From: Sphingobium aromaticiconvertens
Lineage (GTDB): Bacteria; Pseudomonadota; Alphaproteobacteria; Sphingomonadales; Sphingomonadaceae
DNA: 64,000 bases
Direction: 5' to 3'
NCBI RefSeq assembly: GCF_037154075.1
Contig: NZ_JBANRJ010000001.1
Location: forward strand, 1,099,501-1,163,500
Shown here: piece by piece, positions 25,298-35,620 of the stretch
How the letters are laid out: every line of letters begins with the position of its first letter
Numbering within the stretch: position 1 is the first letter of the stretch
Translations under genes and position numbers: made by a program
Notes under the pieces: generated by a model
Told to the model about the DNA's origin: nothing
The model's input: the letters and a program-made list of their open reading frames with translations, nothing else
The model's database searches: none

Positions 25298-27115
25298 TCA
25301 GCTTTTGTAGAGCTGGTTCAGCCGATCTTCATATCGGGTGCGGATGATGTGGCGGCGGATCTTCATCGATGGCGTCATTTCGCCATTTTCGATGGTGAAA
25401 GGTTCGTCGGCCAGGATGAAGCGGCGCACCCGCTCGACCACGGACAGGTCCGTATTGACCCGGTCGACCGCCGCCCGCAGCGCTGCCTGATAGGCCGCAT
25501 CGCTTGCTATTCCATCCACGGCCCGTCCCTGCGCGGCGGCCCATTCCCGCGTCCATTCGGCATCGGGCACCAGCAGTCCGACGATGTGCGGCCGCCGGTC
25601 GCCATGGATCATGGCCTGTCCGATTTCCGGCTGCAGCGTCAGCATCCCCTCAACCTTTTGCGGCGCAATATTATCGCCCTTGTCGTTGACGATCAGATCC
25701 TTCTTGCGGTCGGTAATGCGGATGCGCCCGGCCGCGTCAATCTCGCCAATGTCTCCGGTGTGCAGCCAGCCGTCCTTCAGCACCCGCTCGCTTTCCGCCG
25801 GGTTGCGCCAATAGCCGTGCATGACCAGTTCGCCGCGCACCAAGATCTCGCCATCCTCGGCGATCTTCACCTCCACGCCTTTGAGCGGTGGACCGACGGT
25901 GTCCATGGCGATCCCCGCGCTGGGGCGATTGCAACTGATGACCGGCCCGGCCTCAGTCTGGCCATAGCCCTGAAGCAGGGTGATCCCCAGCGACTGAAAA
26001 AAGATGCCGACATCGGGATTGAGCGGTGCGCCGCCCGATACCATCGCCTTCATCCGGCCACCGAAGCGCGCCTGGATCTTGGGCTTGATGGTGTGGGCCA
26101 ACAGGGCCTTGAGCGGCGCGTCGACTATGGACCTGCGCCCCTTCCGCTCTTTCGTGCCGATCCGCAGTGCCTGGGCCAGCAGGAAATTGGGCAGCTTGCC
26201 CTGCTTCTCGATGGCCTTGATCACGCGCGCGCGCAGCACTTCGAACAGGCGGGGGACGACGACCATGATCGTCGGGCGCACCTCCTCGATATTGCTGGCC
26301 AGTTTTTCGAGACCCTCGGAATAATAGATCTGCCCGCCCAGCAGGATCGGCAGATACTGGCCGCCGCTATGTTCATAGGCATGGGAAAGGGGGAGGAAGG
26401 ACAGGAACACTTCCTCGCCCCAGCCAAAATCTTCCGCCAGCAGCGCCGCCGCGCCCTCGACATTGCACAGGATGGAGCCGTGATGCTGCATCACTCCACG
26501 CGGCGCGCCGCCCGTGCCGCTGGTATAGATGATGCAGGCCAGGTCGCCCCGTTGCGCAGTTTGCTCGACCGCGCAGGCCTCCACATCGGCGATATGATGT
26601 GCGACCAGATCGTCCCACAAATGGCAGGCGACCTGTCCCTGGGCGCTGCGGATCGGTTCCATGCCGATCACCAGACTGGCCTGTGACCGCAGCACAGCGG
26701 GCATCAGCGTCGTCGCCAGCTTCGCGGTGGATACGATGACCGCCCGAGCCCCACTGTCGGTCAGGATATGCTGATGATCGCGCGTGGTATTGGTGGTATA
26801 GGTCGGCACGGTGACGCAGCCTGCCGCCATGATGGCAAGGTCCGCGATGCAGAATTCGGGCCGGTTCTCGCTGACCAGCATCACCGGATCGCCGGGTCGC
26901 AACCCCTGCGCCTTGAGCGCGGAGGCCAACGCCGCGACGCGGGCCGCGACGTCCTGCCAACTGATCGAGGCCCATTTTCCGTCCGCCTTGCGCCACAGCA
27001 TCGGCATGTCGCCCTTTTGCGCGGCGCGGGCGAAGAACATCGTCACCAGATTGGGAAATGACTCGATGGCTTTCAAACTCTCGACTCCTGCCGGGCGCGC
27101 CTCTGCCGGGCGCAT
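25298..27115 (-). CDS. Long-chain acyl-CoA synthetase (AMP-forming ligase)
   Basis: 605 residues. The adenylate-forming enzyme motifs are all present: P-loop IIYTSGTGGAPRGVM, LQGYGQTEAGPV, the hinge region DGWLHTGDIGEID followed by RITDRKKDLIV, and the C-terminal lysine domain. The architecture resembles FadD15-type long-chain ligases that feed beta-oxidation or lipid synthesis. ATG 27115 is used; a TTG at 27076 with AGGAG in front (giving MKAIESFPN) is a plausible alternative. It is convergent with the lipoprotein gene 7 bases away. Confidence 0.88.
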   Translation of the reverse strand: MRPAEARPAGVESLKAIESFPNLVTMFFARAAQKGDMPMLWRKADGKWASISWQDVAARVAALASALKAQGLRPGDPVMLVSENRPEFCIADLAIMAAGCVTVPTYTTNTTRDHQHILTDSGARAVIVSTAKLATTLMPAVLRSQASLVIGMEPIRSAQGQVACHLWDDLVAHHIADVEACAVEQTAQRGDLACIIYTSGTGGAPRGVMQHHGSILCNVEGAAALLAEDFGWGEEVFLSFLPLSHAYEHSGGQYLPILLGGQIYYSEGLEKLASNIEEVRPTIMVVVPRLFEVLRARVIKAIEKQGKLPNFLLAQALRIGTKERKGRRSIVDAPLKALLAHTIKPKIQARFGGRMKAMVSGGAPLNPDVGIFFQSLGITLLQGYGQTEAGPVISCNRPSAGIAMDTVGPPLKGVEVKIAEDGEILVRGELVMHGYWRNPAESERVLKDGWLHTGDIGEIDAAGRIRITDRKKDLIVNDKGDNIAPQKVEGMLTLQPEIGQAMIHGDRRPHIVGLLVPDAEWTREWAAAQGRAVDGIASDAAYQAALRAAVDRVNTDLSVVERVRRFILADEPFTIENGEMTPSMKIRRHIIRTRYEDRLNQLYKS

Positions 27116-27189
27116 TCGCTCATGGATTTTCTATAAGGGTGCGATTCCGTAACGGCCATGCCTAATCGCCGTTCCATGACACGCATATG

Positions 27190-28212
27190 TCAGTCGAACA
27201 GGCCATCCTGCGCGCCGGCCGGCGGGTTGAGGCCCAGATGCTTCCACCCCGGCCCGTTGAGGCATCGCCCCCGCGCGGTGCGGGCGATAAGGCCAAGCTG
27301 GATGAGATAGGGTTCGATCACTTCCTCGACCGTATCACGCGGTTCGGAAAGGCCCGCCGCCAGCGTCTCCACCCCCACCGGGCCGCCGCGATAAATGTCG
27401 GCGATCATGTGGAGATAGCGCCGGTCCATGAGGTCGAGACCCAGATGATCGACCTCCAGCCGGTTGAGGGCGGCGTCGGCGACCTTCGCATCGACGCGCG
27501 GCGCGCCAGCGACATTGGCGAAATCGCGCACCCGGCGCAGCAATCGCCCGGCGATGCGCGGCGTGCCCCGTGCGCGACGAGCGATTTCGGTCGAGCCATC
27601 TTCCGTCATGACCAGATCAAGCAGCCGCGCAGCACGGCGCACCACCAGCTCCAGTTCGGGCACGGTATAGAATTGCAGTCGCACGGGAATGCCGAAGCGA
27701 TCGCGCAGCGGGGTCGTGAGCAACCCCTGTCGCGTCGTCGCGCCGACCAGCGTGAAATTGGGCAGGTCGATGCGAACCGAGCGGGCGGACGGCCCCTCGC
27801 CGATCATCAGGTCGAGCGCACGATCCTCCATCGCGGGATAGAGGATTTCCTCCACCGCCGGATTGAGCCGGTGGATTTCGTCCACGAACAATACATCACC
27901 CTCGTCCAGATTGGTGAGAAGGGCGGCAAGATCGCCCGACTTCGCAATGACGGGACCGGACGTGGCGCGAAAACCCACGCCCATTTCCTTGGCGACGATC
28001 TGCGCCAGCGTCGTCTTGCCCAACCCCGGCGGGCCGAAGAAAAGCACATGGTCCAGCGCTTCACCACGCGACCTTGCCGCCTGAATGAAGATACGCAGAT
28101 TTTCCCGCGCAGCCTGCTGGCCGATAAATTCGTCCAGCGATTTGGGGCGCAACGCGGCGTCGACATCCTCTACGCGGCGGGCAGGCGTGAGGAGACGCTC
28201 GGTATCAGTCAC
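27190..28212 (-). CDS. ruvB: Holliday junction branch migration ATPase RuvB
   Basis: 340 residues. Walker [10 protein letters not shown] at 60-68, Walker [12 protein letters not shown], sensor GATTRQGLL with the arginine finger in LRDRFGIP, and the C-terminal winged-helix domain. RuvB hexamers drive branch migration with RuvA. Starts with GTG overlapping the ruvA stop by 4 bases (GTGA). ruvC is not in the window. Confidence 0.97.
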   Translation of the reverse strand: MTDTERLLTPARRVEDVDAALRPKSLDEFIGQQAARENLRIFIQAARSRGEALDHVLFFGPPGLGKTTLAQIVAKEMGVGFRATSGPVIAKSGDLAALLTNLDEGDVLFVDEIHRLNPAVEEILYPAMEDRALDLMIGEGPSARSVRIDLPNFTLVGATTRQGLLTTPLRDRFGIPVRLQFYTVPELELVVRRAARLLDLVMTEDGSTEIARRARGTPRIAGRLLRRVRDFANVAGAPRVDAKVADAALNRLEVDHLGLDLMDRRYLHMIADIYRGGPVGVETLAAGLSEPRDTVEEVIEPYLIQLGLIARTARGRCLNGPGWKHLGLNPPAGAQDGLFD

Positions 28213-28817
28213 TTCGCCGCCTTCCGCAGCGCGAGCCGTACCAGCGCGTCAAGGCCAGCATTCTCGCCAATGTCCGCTTCCGCAGCGGCGACGGCGGCGC
28301 TGGCTTCGGCGGGGCGGAAGCCCAGATTCTGGAGGGCGGAAATGGCATCGGCAGCATGGCCGCCGGTCGGCATCGCCGTGAAACCCATCCCGCCACCGCT
28401 CACAGGAACCGGCACGGTGCCGACCTTGTCCTTGAGTTCACGCACGATGCGTTCCGCCAGCTTCGGGCCAACGCCGTTGGCGCGCGCGACCATCGCCTTG
28501 TCGCCCATCGCCACCGCGCGGTGCAGGTCGGCGGGTTCGAGGGCGGAGAGGATGGCGAGTGCCACCCGCGCGCCGACGCCCTGTACGCCGGTCAGCAGGC
28601 GGAACCAGTCACGTTCGCTCGCGCTGGCAAAGCCCATCAGGCGGATGGAATCCTCCGACACCAGCATTTCGGTGTGAATGGTGACGGCTTCACCCACGGT
28701 GCCAAGCGCCGCCAGTGTCCGCGACGACGCGCCGACCAGATAGCCAACGCCCCCCACATCGATGACGGCATGGTCAATGCCGGTGCTGTCCAGCAGCCCC
28801 TTCAGTTTCGCGATCAT
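28209..28817 (-). CDS. ruvA: Holliday junction DNA-binding protein RuvA
   Basis: 202 residues, normal length. N-terminal OB fold ([28 protein letters not shown]), tandem helix-hairpin-helix motifs ([18 protein letters not shown] and [19 protein letters not shown]), and a flexible link to the RuvB-binding C-terminal three-helix domain. First gene of the ruvAB operon. Confidence 0.97.
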   Translation of the reverse strand: MIAKLKGLLDSTGIDHAVIDVGGVGYLVGASSRTLAALGTVGEAVTIHTEMLVSEDSIRLMGFASASERDWFRLLTGVQGVGARVALAILSALEPADLHRAVAMGDKAMVARANGVGPKLAERIVRELKDKVGTVPVPVSGGGMGFTAMPTGGHAADAISALQNLGFRPAEASAAVAAAEADIGENAGLDALVRLALRKAAK

Positions 28818-28909
28818 GGGGAACAGGGATAGAACAGAGAAGGCTGTCCGTCACCCCGCGCAATGCGATTTTTGGCACATTTCCTGTGTTCGTTAATTCC
28901 GTGTCGGGA

Positions 28910-29770
28910 TCAGCCAGCCGGCAGGCGCGTGAGGTTGTCCGCAGCGGCCTTGCCCATCGCGGATTCAGGCGCCAGTTTCACGGCCCGCTGCCAGGCTGAC
29001 CGGGCGACATCGTCATGGCCGGTCAGTACCGCGATATTCCCTTCCTCCAGCGCCACTGAAGCATCGTCGGGGGACAATTGCACGGCGCGCGCAATGTGCG
29101 CCTGCGCCAGCGGCATTTCCCCCGCTCGCCGTGCCAGCGTGGCTGACAGCAGCCAGCCCAGCGGATCTCGCGGCGCCTGCTCCAGTGCGATGTCGAGCGA
29201 ATCGCGCGCACCCTTGGGATCGTTCAGCGCCACCAAAGCGCGGGCGCGGTCCAGATGCACCTCGCCCTTTTCCATGCCGTCGGGGATACCGCGCGCCAGC
29301 GCCGCGTCCAGATCGCTGCGCGCCTTCGCCGGGTCGCCACCCGCCAGTGCGGCATTGCCTGCCTGCGCCCACAGGCGCGCGCTTTGGGGCATGGCGCCCG
29401 CACGCTCGGCTTCTTCGGCCGCCTGTTCGAACGTGACGATTGCGGGCGCCCAGCGTTCGGCCCGCGCATAGGCAAAGCCCAGGCATTGGCGCGCATAAAA
29501 GCTGCCGCCCTTGATGCGCCATGCATTGGCGTGGGCAATGCCCTTTTCGGGCGATTCTACCGCATCGTCGAGGCAGGCCTGAAACGGCGCGGCAACCTCC
29601 GGCGGAACGGGCAAAGCGGTGGCGGCGGTCGTTGCCGCATCATGAGGTGGGGGCGGGGACGCGGCAGCGCTGCGCGCCTTCTCCGCACGGTCCTTGGATC
29701 GGTTCATCACCGCCTCCACCTCTGGCGCATAGGCCTGGGGAGTGAGCAGCAAGGCCAGCAGCAATGTCAT
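28910..29770 (-). CDS. Exported TPR-repeat protein
   Basis: 286 residues. A short signal-like N-terminus (MTLLLALLLTPQAYA) and an Ala/Pro-rich linker precede 4-5 tetratricopeptide repeats, for example ARLWAQAGNAALAGGDPAKARSDL, later ALEQAPRDPLGWLLSATLARRAG and AVKLAPESAMGKAA. Probably a periplasmic scaffold. Its start overlaps the upstream hydrolase stop by 4 bases, so the two are coupled. No specific partner can be named. Confidence 0.78.
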   Translation of the reverse strand: MTLLLALLLTPQAYAPEVEAVMNRSKDRAEKARSAAASPPPPHDAATTAATALPVPPEVAAPFQACLDDAVESPEKGIAHANAWRIKGGSFYARQCLGFAYARAERWAPAIVTFEQAAEEAERAGAMPQSARLWAQAGNAALAGGDPAKARSDLDAALARGIPDGMEKGEVHLDRARALVALNDPKGARDSLDIALEQAPRDPLGWLLSATLARRAGEMPLAQAHIARAVQLSPDDASVALEEGNIAVLTGHDDVARSAWQRAVKLAPESAMGKAAADNLTRLPAG

Positions 29771-30534
29771 GGAACTATATCCGCAAGCGAGGCGACGGTA
29801 CGGATCAACAGGGCAATATCCGCGTCGCGGGAAAGGCGATGGTCGCCGTCCTTAATCAGCAGCGTCTGCACATCCGATGAACGCAAACGTCCGGCCAGCC
29901 GCGTCGCGACCTGCCAGGGCACGTCGGCGTCCTCCTGCCCCTGCAACAGCCGCACCGGGCAGTCGATCGCGATGGGGTTGCTCAGCAGCCGCGATGCCTG
30001 TCCCGACTCCCAAAAGGCATGCGTGGTGACATAGGGCTGGTCGCTATAGGGGGTCGGCTCGACAATCCGGCCTTCGGTCGCCAGCAGCGCCTTGTCCGCG
30101 TCGGTAAAGCCCCAGTCGGTGAAATCGGGCGCGGCGGCAATGCCGACCAGCGCCTGCACTCGCGCAGGCCGCGCCAGCGCCACCAGCAGCGCCAGCCATC
30201 CGCCCATGGACGACCCCACCAGGATCACCGGCCCCTGTATCAACTTGTCGAGCAGCAGCAGCACGTCGTCGCGCCAGCTATGGAGTGTCCCATCCTCGAA
30301 CCGTCCGTCGCTGGCGCCACAGCCCACATAATCGAGCCGCAACAGGGGCCGGCCCTGCTGTGCGGCCCAGTTATGAAGCGCCACCGCCTTGCTGCCCTCC
30401 ATGTCCGACATATAGCCGGGAAGGAACAGGATGGTCGGTCCCGTGCCCCGGTGCTGACGGTACGCAAGGCGCAGGCCATCGGGTCGGGCGAAGAAATCGG
30501 GTGTGTCGACAGGGGCGATATCCGCCACGGGCAT
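29767..30534 (-). CDS. Alpha/beta hydrolase
   Basis: 255 residues. Nucleophile elbow GSSMGGW, preceded by the oxyanion loop FLPGYMSDMEGSKA and closed by DGDHRLS with the catalytic histidine; the acid is in GQEDADVPW. The pattern matches ABHD10-like/serine aminopeptidase-type esterases that remove acyl groups. Coupled to the TPR gene. Confidence 0.82.
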   Translation of the reverse strand: MPVADIAPVDTPDFFARPDGLRLAYRQHRGTGPTILFLPGYMSDMEGSKAVALHNWAAQQGRPLLRLDYVGCGASDGRFEDGTLHSWRDDVLLLLDKLIQGPVILVGSSMGGWLALLVALARPARVQALVGIAAAPDFTDWGFTDADKALLATEGRIVEPTPYSDQPYVTTHAFWESGQASRLLSNPIAIDCPVRLLQGQEDADVPWQVATRLAGRLRSSDVQTLLIKDGDHRLSRDADIALLIRTVASLADIVP

Positions 30535-30689
30535 GTCCAGTGCTTGCTATGTCCAGAACCGCCTATATCCCCGCCTGCTCGCCACTGTTCAAGCTAAGCC
30601 TCTCCGAAAAATAGTCATTCCCCAAATTAATGCGCCCATCGCGATTGACAGCCCCCCTGCCAGCGGCTAATCGCGCCGACCTACCCCGT

Positions 30690-30776
30690 GCCCAGATGGC
30701 GGAATTGGTAGACGCACCAGCTTCAGGTGCTGGCGATCGCAAGGTCGTGGAGGTTCGAGTCCTCTTCTGGGCACCA
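30690..30776 (+). tRNA. tRNA-Leu (anticodon CAG), integration target
   Basis: Class II tRNA: acceptor GCCCAGA pairs with TCTGGGC, D-arm GCGGAATTGGTAGACGC, anticodon loop CTTCAGG with CAG, long variable arm (GGCGATCGCAAGGTC), T-arm GGTTCGAGTCC and encoded CCA (30774-30776). An integrase gene starts 177 bases downstream and copies of the 3' end recur at 38450 and 53979, so this gene is the attachment site of the islands. Confidence 0.97.
30762..30776 (+). repeat. Attachment-site copy 1 (tRNA 3' end)
   Basis: CTCTTCTGGGCACCA at the tRNA 3' end is repeated exactly at 38450-38464. A longer match, 30754-30776, recurs with one base missing at 53979-54000. This copy keeps the tRNA functional and is the left end of the mobile region. 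Confidence 0.85.
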
Positions 30777-30877
30777 ATACTGGCTCTGGCAGCGTCCAGA
30801 TAAGTCCAGTAAGCGGCTGGTTTCACAGCATTTCTTGACCGAGAATCGCCAGACACCGTCCGGCGAAATCCGGCTAA

Positions 30878-30920
30878 GGGCAACAGCAGCGACCACAAAA
30901 TGTGGTTCTTTTTGTTGCCC
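30878..30920. other. Nested hairpin in the integrase 1 leader
   Basis: GGGCAACA (30878-30885) pairs with TGTTGCCC (30913-30920) around an inner ACCACA/TGTGGT hairpin, 34 bases before the integrase ATG. A short motif ACCGTCCGG-n2-AAATCCGG just upstream (near 30857-30874) recurs before integrase 2 (near 38531-38549). These are candidate integrase arm or control sites. Confidence 0.5.
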
Positions 30921-30953
30921 TCGGATCGACCCGGCCTTGCTGGGAAAACGACC

Positions 30954-32162
30954 ATGCTGACCTACATTCAGATCAATGCCGCCAAGCCAAGAGCGAAGGC
31001 CTGGAACCTATCCGATTCTCAAGGCCTCTATCTCGTCATCCAGCCCAATGGCTCGAAGCTATGGCGCTTCAACTACCGATTTCTGGACAAGCAGAAGAAG
31101 CTTCATCTCGGCGGGTGGCCAACCATAAGCCTCGCTGAAGCGCGTGTTCGGCGCGACGAGGCCAAGAGAAAGATTGCCGAGGGGATCGATCCGGCGCTGG
31201 AGAAAAAGCGCGCGCGGATCGCCGCCAAGTACGCCGCTGCCAACACGTTCCAGGCGGTCGCCGAGGAATGGCTCGTCAAATGCGAGCGGGACGGTCTCGC
31301 GCCGGTGACCGTCGACAAGATCCGCTGGCTGCTTGCCAAGGCCTATCCATTGATCGGCACGATCCCGATCGCGCAGATCACGCCGCATGAGGCGCTCGCC
31401 GTCCTTCGCAAAGTCGAGGCGACCGGCGCCTACGAGAGCGCACGGCGCATGCGCAGCGTCCTGAGCCGCGTGTTCCGCTATGGCGTGGCGACCGTTCGGT
31501 GCGACAAGGATGTTGCCGCCGACCTTCGCGGCGCGATCGCCGTGCCCAAGGTCAGGCATTTCGCGGCCATCACGCGGCCGTCCGAGGTCGGCGCTTTGCT
31601 CCGGGCCATTGACGGCTATAGCGGCCACAAGGTTACCGTCATGGCAATGCGGCTCTCCCCACATGTGCTGCTTCGGCCCGGCGAGCTGAGGCAGGCCGAA
31701 TGGACCGATATCGATTTCGACGAGGCAATCTGGTTCATCCCTGCGGAGCGCATGAAGATGCGACGGCCGCACCGAGTGCCGCTGTCACGGCAGGTGATCG
31801 CGATGCTCAAGGAGCTTCACGAGCACACGCACTGGTGGAAATACCTGTTCCCGTGCCTCGGCAAGCCGCGCAAGGCGATGTCGGAGAATGCCGTCAACCA
31901 GGGCTTGCGCAAGCTCGGCTACACGACCGACCAGATGACCGCGCACGGTTTCCGGGCGATGGCCGCGACGCTGCTCAACGAGATGGGCGAATGGAACCCC
32001 GACGCGATCGAGCGCCAGCTCGCCCATGTCGACACCAATCAGGTCCGGCGCGCCTATGCTCGCGGCGAATATTGGGACGAGCGCGTCGTCATGATGCAGC
32101 GCTGGTCGGACTATCTCGACCAGCTGCGCGACGGTGGGAAGATCCTACGGCCAGCCTGTTGA
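30954..32162 (+). CDS. P4-type tyrosine integrase 1
   Basis: 402 residues. N-terminal DUF4102 arm-binding domain (WNLSDSQGLYLVIQPNGSKLWRFNYRF), core-binding domain, then the catalytic domain: RPGEL with the first Arg, HGFRA with His-x-x-Arg, LAHVD and the nucleophile Tyr in RRAYARGEYW. It is about 70 percent similar by eye to integrase 2 at 38627. The last codons read GGKILRPAC and run into the IS21 left end at 32157, so a few C-terminal residues are replaced by IS sequence; the catalytic part is whole and activity is possible. It would act on the tRNA-Leu att site. Confidence 0.92.
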   Translation: MLTYIQINAAKPRAKAWNLSDSQGLYLVIQPNGSKLWRFNYRFLDKQKKLHLGGWPTISLAEARVRRDEAKRKIAEGIDPALEKKRARIAAKYAAANTFQAVAEEWLVKCERDGLAPVTVDKIRWLLAKAYPLIGTIPIAQITPHEALAVLRKVEATGAYESARRMRSVLSRVFRYGVATVRCDKDVAADLRGAIAVPKVRHFAAITRPSEVGALLRAIDGYSGHKVTVMAMRLSPHVLLRPGELRQAEWTDIDFDEAIWFIPAERMKMRRPHRVPLSRQVIAMLKELHEHTHWWKYLFPCLGKPRKAMSENAVNQGLRKLGYTTDQMTAHGFRAMAATLLNEMGEWNPDAIERQLAHVDTNQVRRAYARGEYWDERVVMMQRWSDYLDQLRDGGKILRPAC

Positions 32163-32260
32163 TTGCCGTTGAGAAGTGACCCGGGGAAGCCAGTAATTTC
32201 CACTGAGAAGTGACCCATGTTTGAACACGTCCCTGGCTTTGACGAGCGGGGGACCATGGA

Positions 32261-33793
32261 GTGTTGGACATGGCATTATTGAGCGTTATCCGGCGGTGGC
32301 ATTACCGCGATCATCTATCGATCCGGGAGATAGCCAGGCGCACCGGTCTTTCCCGCAACACCGTTCGTAAATATCTGCGGTCGGACACGATCGAGCCGCA
32401 GTTCAAGGTGCCGGAGCGACCGAGCAAGCTGGACCCGTTCGTCGAGCGGCTGACAGCCTGGCTGAGGCGGGAGATGGGCCGTCCGCGCAAGCAGAAGCGC
32501 ACGGTCAAGCAGTTGTATGCCGATCTGGTGAGCCTCGGCTTTGACGGTTCCTATGGCCGTGTCGCGGCCTTTGCCCGGGACTGGCGTGATGATTATCGCC
32601 GCCAGCAGCAGATGAGCGGCAGAGGCACCTTCGTGCCGTTGTCCTTCGCACCGGGTGAGGCGTTCCAGTTCGACTGGAGCGAGGACTGGGCGATCATCGA
32701 TGGCGTGCGCACCAAGCTGCAGGTCGCGCACTTCAAGCTCAGCTACAGTCGCGCCTTCTTTGTGCGGGCCTATCTACTGCAGACCCACGAGATGCTGTTC
32801 GACGCCCATAATCATGCGTTCCGCGTGCTGGGCGGCGTGCCGCGACGCGGCATCTACGACAACATGAGGACTGCCGTCGACAAGGTCGGGCGCGGCAAGA
32901 GCCGGACCGTCAACGCCCGCTTCCTGACGATGGTGAGCCATTATCTGTTCGAGGCCGAGTTCTGTAATCCGGCCGCTGGGTGGGAGAAGGGCCAGGTCGA
33001 GAAGAACGTGCAGGATGCACGGCATCGCCTGTGGCAGCCTGTCCCCCAGACTCAGAGCCTCGACGCTTTGAACATCTGGCTGGAGGAGCGCTGCAAGGCG
33101 CTATGGCAGGATATTCCGCACGGAATCGAGCCCGGGTCTGTCGCTGATGCCTGGGCGGATGAGGTGGCGAGCCTGATGCCGACAGGCAGGGCGTTCGATG
33201 GCTTTGTCGAGTATGGCAAGCGGGTCTCACCGACCTGCCTCGTCCATCTCGAGCGCAACCGCTACAGCGTGCCGGCGTCGTTCGCCAACCGCCCCGTCAG
33301 CCTGCGCGTCTATCCCGACCGCTTCCTGGTGGTCGCCGAGGGACAGTTGCTGTGCGAACACCAGCGTATCATCGAACGATCCCACGATGGGCCGGGGCGC
33401 ACCGTCTATGACTGGCGCCATTATCTGGCGGTGGTGCAGCGCAAGCCAGGTGCCCTGCGCAATGGGGCGCCGTTCCTTGAACTGCCTGATCCCTTCCAGC
33501 GGCTGCAGCGGCATCTGTTGCGGTCTCCTGGCGGTGACAGGGAGATGGTCGAGATCCTGGCCCTGGTGCTGCATCATGACGAGCAGACCGTGCTGACGGC
33601 CGTCACGATGGCGTTGGAGGGGGGCGTTCCAACCAAGACCCATATCCTCAACCTCCTGCACCGTCTGCTCGACGGCAAGCCGCTGACAACGCCGCCGGTC
33701 ACGGCGCCACAGGCGCTGAGACTGGTCAGCGAGCCGATGGCCAATGTCGAGCGCTATGACGCTCTGCGTCGGGAGAGCCGCCATGCGTCATGA
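32261..33793 (+). CDS. istA: IS21 transposase IstA
   Basis: 510 residues from GTG 32261 (ATG 32270 is three codons in). N-terminal helix-turn-helix ([21 protein letters not shown]) and an rve/DDE core: Asp in [10 protein letters not shown], Asp in [12 protein letters not shown] and Glu in [11 protein letters not shown]. Length and order match IS21 transposases. Its stop overlaps istB by 11 bases, the usual translational coupling. Confidence 0.95.
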   Translation: MLDMALLSVIRRWHYRDHLSIREIARRTGLSRNTVRKYLRSDTIEPQFKVPERPSKLDPFVERLTAWLRREMGRPRKQKRTVKQLYADLVSLGFDGSYGRVAAFARDWRDDYRRQQQMSGRGTFVPLSFAPGEAFQFDWSEDWAIIDGVRTKLQVAHFKLSYSRAFFVRAYLLQTHEMLFDAHNHAFRVLGGVPRRGIYDNMRTAVDKVGRGKSRTVNARFLTMVSHYLFEAEFCNPAAGWEKGQVEKNVQDARHRLWQPVPQTQSLDALNIWLEERCKALWQDIPHGIEPGSVADAWADEVASLMPTGRAFDGFVEYGKRVSPTCLVHLERNRYSVPASFANRPVSLRVYPDRFLVVAEGQLLCEHQRIIERSHDGPGRTVYDWRHYLAVVQRKPGALRNGAPFLELPDPFQRLQRHLLRSPGGDREMVEILALVLHHDEQTVLTAVTMALEGGVPTKTHILNLLHRLLDGKPLTTPPVTAPQALRLVSEPMANVERYDALRRESRHAS

Positions 33794-34565
33794 TCCCGCC
33801 AGCGGCGCTATTATCGTCATGCTGCGCAGCCTCAAGATGCACGGCATGGCGCAGGCCGTTACCGATCTCATGGAACAGGGTGCACCGGCGTTCGATGCCG
33901 CCATCCCGATCCTGTCCCAGCTCCTGAAGGCGGAGACTGCTGAACGAGAGGTGCGATCGGTATCCTATCAACTCAAGGCTGCGCGGTTCCCGGCCTATCG
34001 CGACCTGGCAGGCTTCGACTTCGCCAGCAGTGAGATCAACGAAGCGCTGGTGCGCCAGCTTCACCGCTGTGAGTTTATCGACGTTGCCGACAACATCGTG
34101 CTGGTCGGCGGCCCCGGCACCGGCAAGACCCACATCGCGACAGCGCTGGGCGTTCAGGCCATCGAGCATCATCGAAAACGGGTGCGGTTCTTCTCCACCG
34201 TCGAGTTGGTTAATGCGCTCGAACAGGAGAAGGCCCAGGGCAAGGCAGGCCAGGTCGCCGGAAGGCTCGCCCACGCCGATCTCGTGATCCTCGATGAGCT
34301 CGGCTATCTGCCGTTCAGCGCCTCAGGCGGTGCATTGCTGTTCCATCTGCTCAGCAAACTTTACGAGCGCACCAGCGTCATCATCACCACCAACCTCAGC
34401 TTCAGTGAATGGGCCACCGTGTTCGGTGATGCCAAGATGACCACAGCGCTGCTCGATCGGCTGACCCATCACTGCCACATCCTTGAAACCGGCAACGACA
34501 GCTTCCGGTTCAAAAACAGCTCTGCTCAGCAGCCCACAGCGCGAAAGGAGAAAACCTCATCTTGA
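33783..34565 (+). CDS. istB: IS21 helper ATPase IstB
   Basis: 260 residues from ATG 33783. A DnaC/IstB-type AAA+ protein: Walker [13 protein letters not shown], Walker [13 protein letters not shown], sensor [11 protein letters not shown] and arginine-finger region [14 protein letters not shown]. It selects target DNA and activates IstA. The gene is intact, so the element may still be mobile. Confidence 0.95.
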   Translation: MRHDPASGAIIVMLRSLKMHGMAQAVTDLMEQGAPAFDAAIPILSQLLKAETAEREVRSVSYQLKAARFPAYRDLAGFDFASSEINEALVRQLHRCEFIDVADNIVLVGGPGTGKTHIATALGVQAIEHHRKRVRFFSTVELVNALEQEKAQGKAGQVAGRLAHADLVILDELGYLPFSASGGALLFHLLSKLYERTSVIITTNLSFSEWATVFGDAKMTTALLDRLTHHCHILETGNDSFRFKNSSAQQPTARKEKTSS

Positions 34566-34649
34566 CCCAACGGTGACATCCGAAACATAATCGCAAGGTG
34601 GGTCACTTCTCGATGAAAACCCCGGGTCACTTCTCAACGGCAATCAACA

Positions 34650-35558
34650 GTTCGGGATACCGATCGTTTGAATCTCACTCAGAGTGACAGCGCGCTCGCC
34701 AAGGCAAAATTGACTGAGGCAAACGAGACCATGAGGACGCGTTTGAAGGAGGCGTGGTGCTATCTGCATTACCCGTCCCAGGATAGCGCACAGGCTGATG
34801 TTGAATGGATGTCTGGCAAGATCCCAGCCCAGGATGGATTACTGGCGCGTGCCAGCAAGAAGCTCTTAGCTGAGGAAGGCTTGCTCACGGAACTCGGACC
34901 GACGCGCCTGGATCGTGATCTCCAAAAGTATATTTGGAACGGGAAGCATCACCTCAGTTTGAAAGATCTGCGGGAGTACCTCAACAGGTACGTTTACCTG
35001 CCGCGCCTGAAAAATCAGGAGGTGTTGATCAAGGCAGTACAGGCGGCCGTGAGTGGCATGCTTCCCGGCCCTTTCGCCTATGCTGAGCGTTGGGACGAAA
35101 AGTCAGACACCTATCTGGGCCTTGCCATCGAGCGATCGGCGAATGCCGCAGTCGTAATTGACGGTGACAGCATCATCATCAAACCGGATGCAGCTGAGGC
35201 ACACCGCCCGGCACCTAGGCAGCCTACTTCTGGCGGCGGCGACACCAGCGGTGGTGCTGGGGAACCGGCACCAGGTCCCGGCGAGACCTCGCCTGGAGGC
35301 CCGCCTGAACCGCCACCAGCTGAAAAACTGCCAACGCGTTTCACCGGTGCGGTCATGATTTCAGCTGACCGCCCTGCGAGGGAGATTCATCAGATCGTGG
35401 AGGCTATCGTTGAGCAGCTCACGACCTTGCCCGGCAGTGCGGTGAGGCTCAGGTTGGAAATTGAAGCCGATGTGCCCTCGGGTCTTGATCGAGCGAAGGT
35501 CAGGACACTGGTCGAGAACGCTAACACATTGGGTTTTGTTGAGAAGTCGATCGAATAG
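34650..35558 (+). pseudogene. DUF499-type ATPase, C-terminal fragment cut by IS21
   Basis: The open frame begins exactly at the IS21 right edge and has about 300 codons. It matches the C-terminal third of DUF499 ATPases: RLKEAWCYLHYPSQ, LARASKKLLAEEGLLTELG, RLDRDLQKYIWNGKHHLSL, NRYVYLPRLKNQEVLIKAV, FAYAERWDEKSDTYLGL. A Pro/Gly linker and a small alpha/beta tail follow. Full-length proteins are around 1000 residues with an N-terminal ATPase, absent here. Such ATPases are found with DUF1156 methylases in anti-phage operons, so this is probably a dead defence gene. A TTG at 34668 could start a fragment. Confidence 0.8.
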
Positions 35559-35620
35559 CGATGCCGACACTCGGTAAAACTCTTGCAGTCCCGCTAAATT
35601 ATCTTCGTCCGGGCAGCGGA

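Larger units (their letters stand above)
32157..34649 (+). mobile_element. IS21-family insertion sequence (2.5 kb)
   Basis: Ends are perfect 30-bp inverted repeats (32157-32186 and 34620-34649) starting TGTTGATTGCCGTTGAG. A second inner pair of the motif GAGAAGTGACCCA lies at 32205-32217 and, inverted, 34599-34611, the multiple end-repeats typical of IS21. It carries istA and istB. Bases flanking the two ends (ACGGCCAGCC left, GTTCGGGATA right) show no target duplication, and different broken genes lie on the two sides, so DNA was lost next to the element. Confidence 0.95.

Noticed and set aside
25241..28677. Long plus-strand frames opposite the acyl-CoA ligase and ruvAB
   Set aside because: Antisense shadows of well-supported genes; composition not protein-like.
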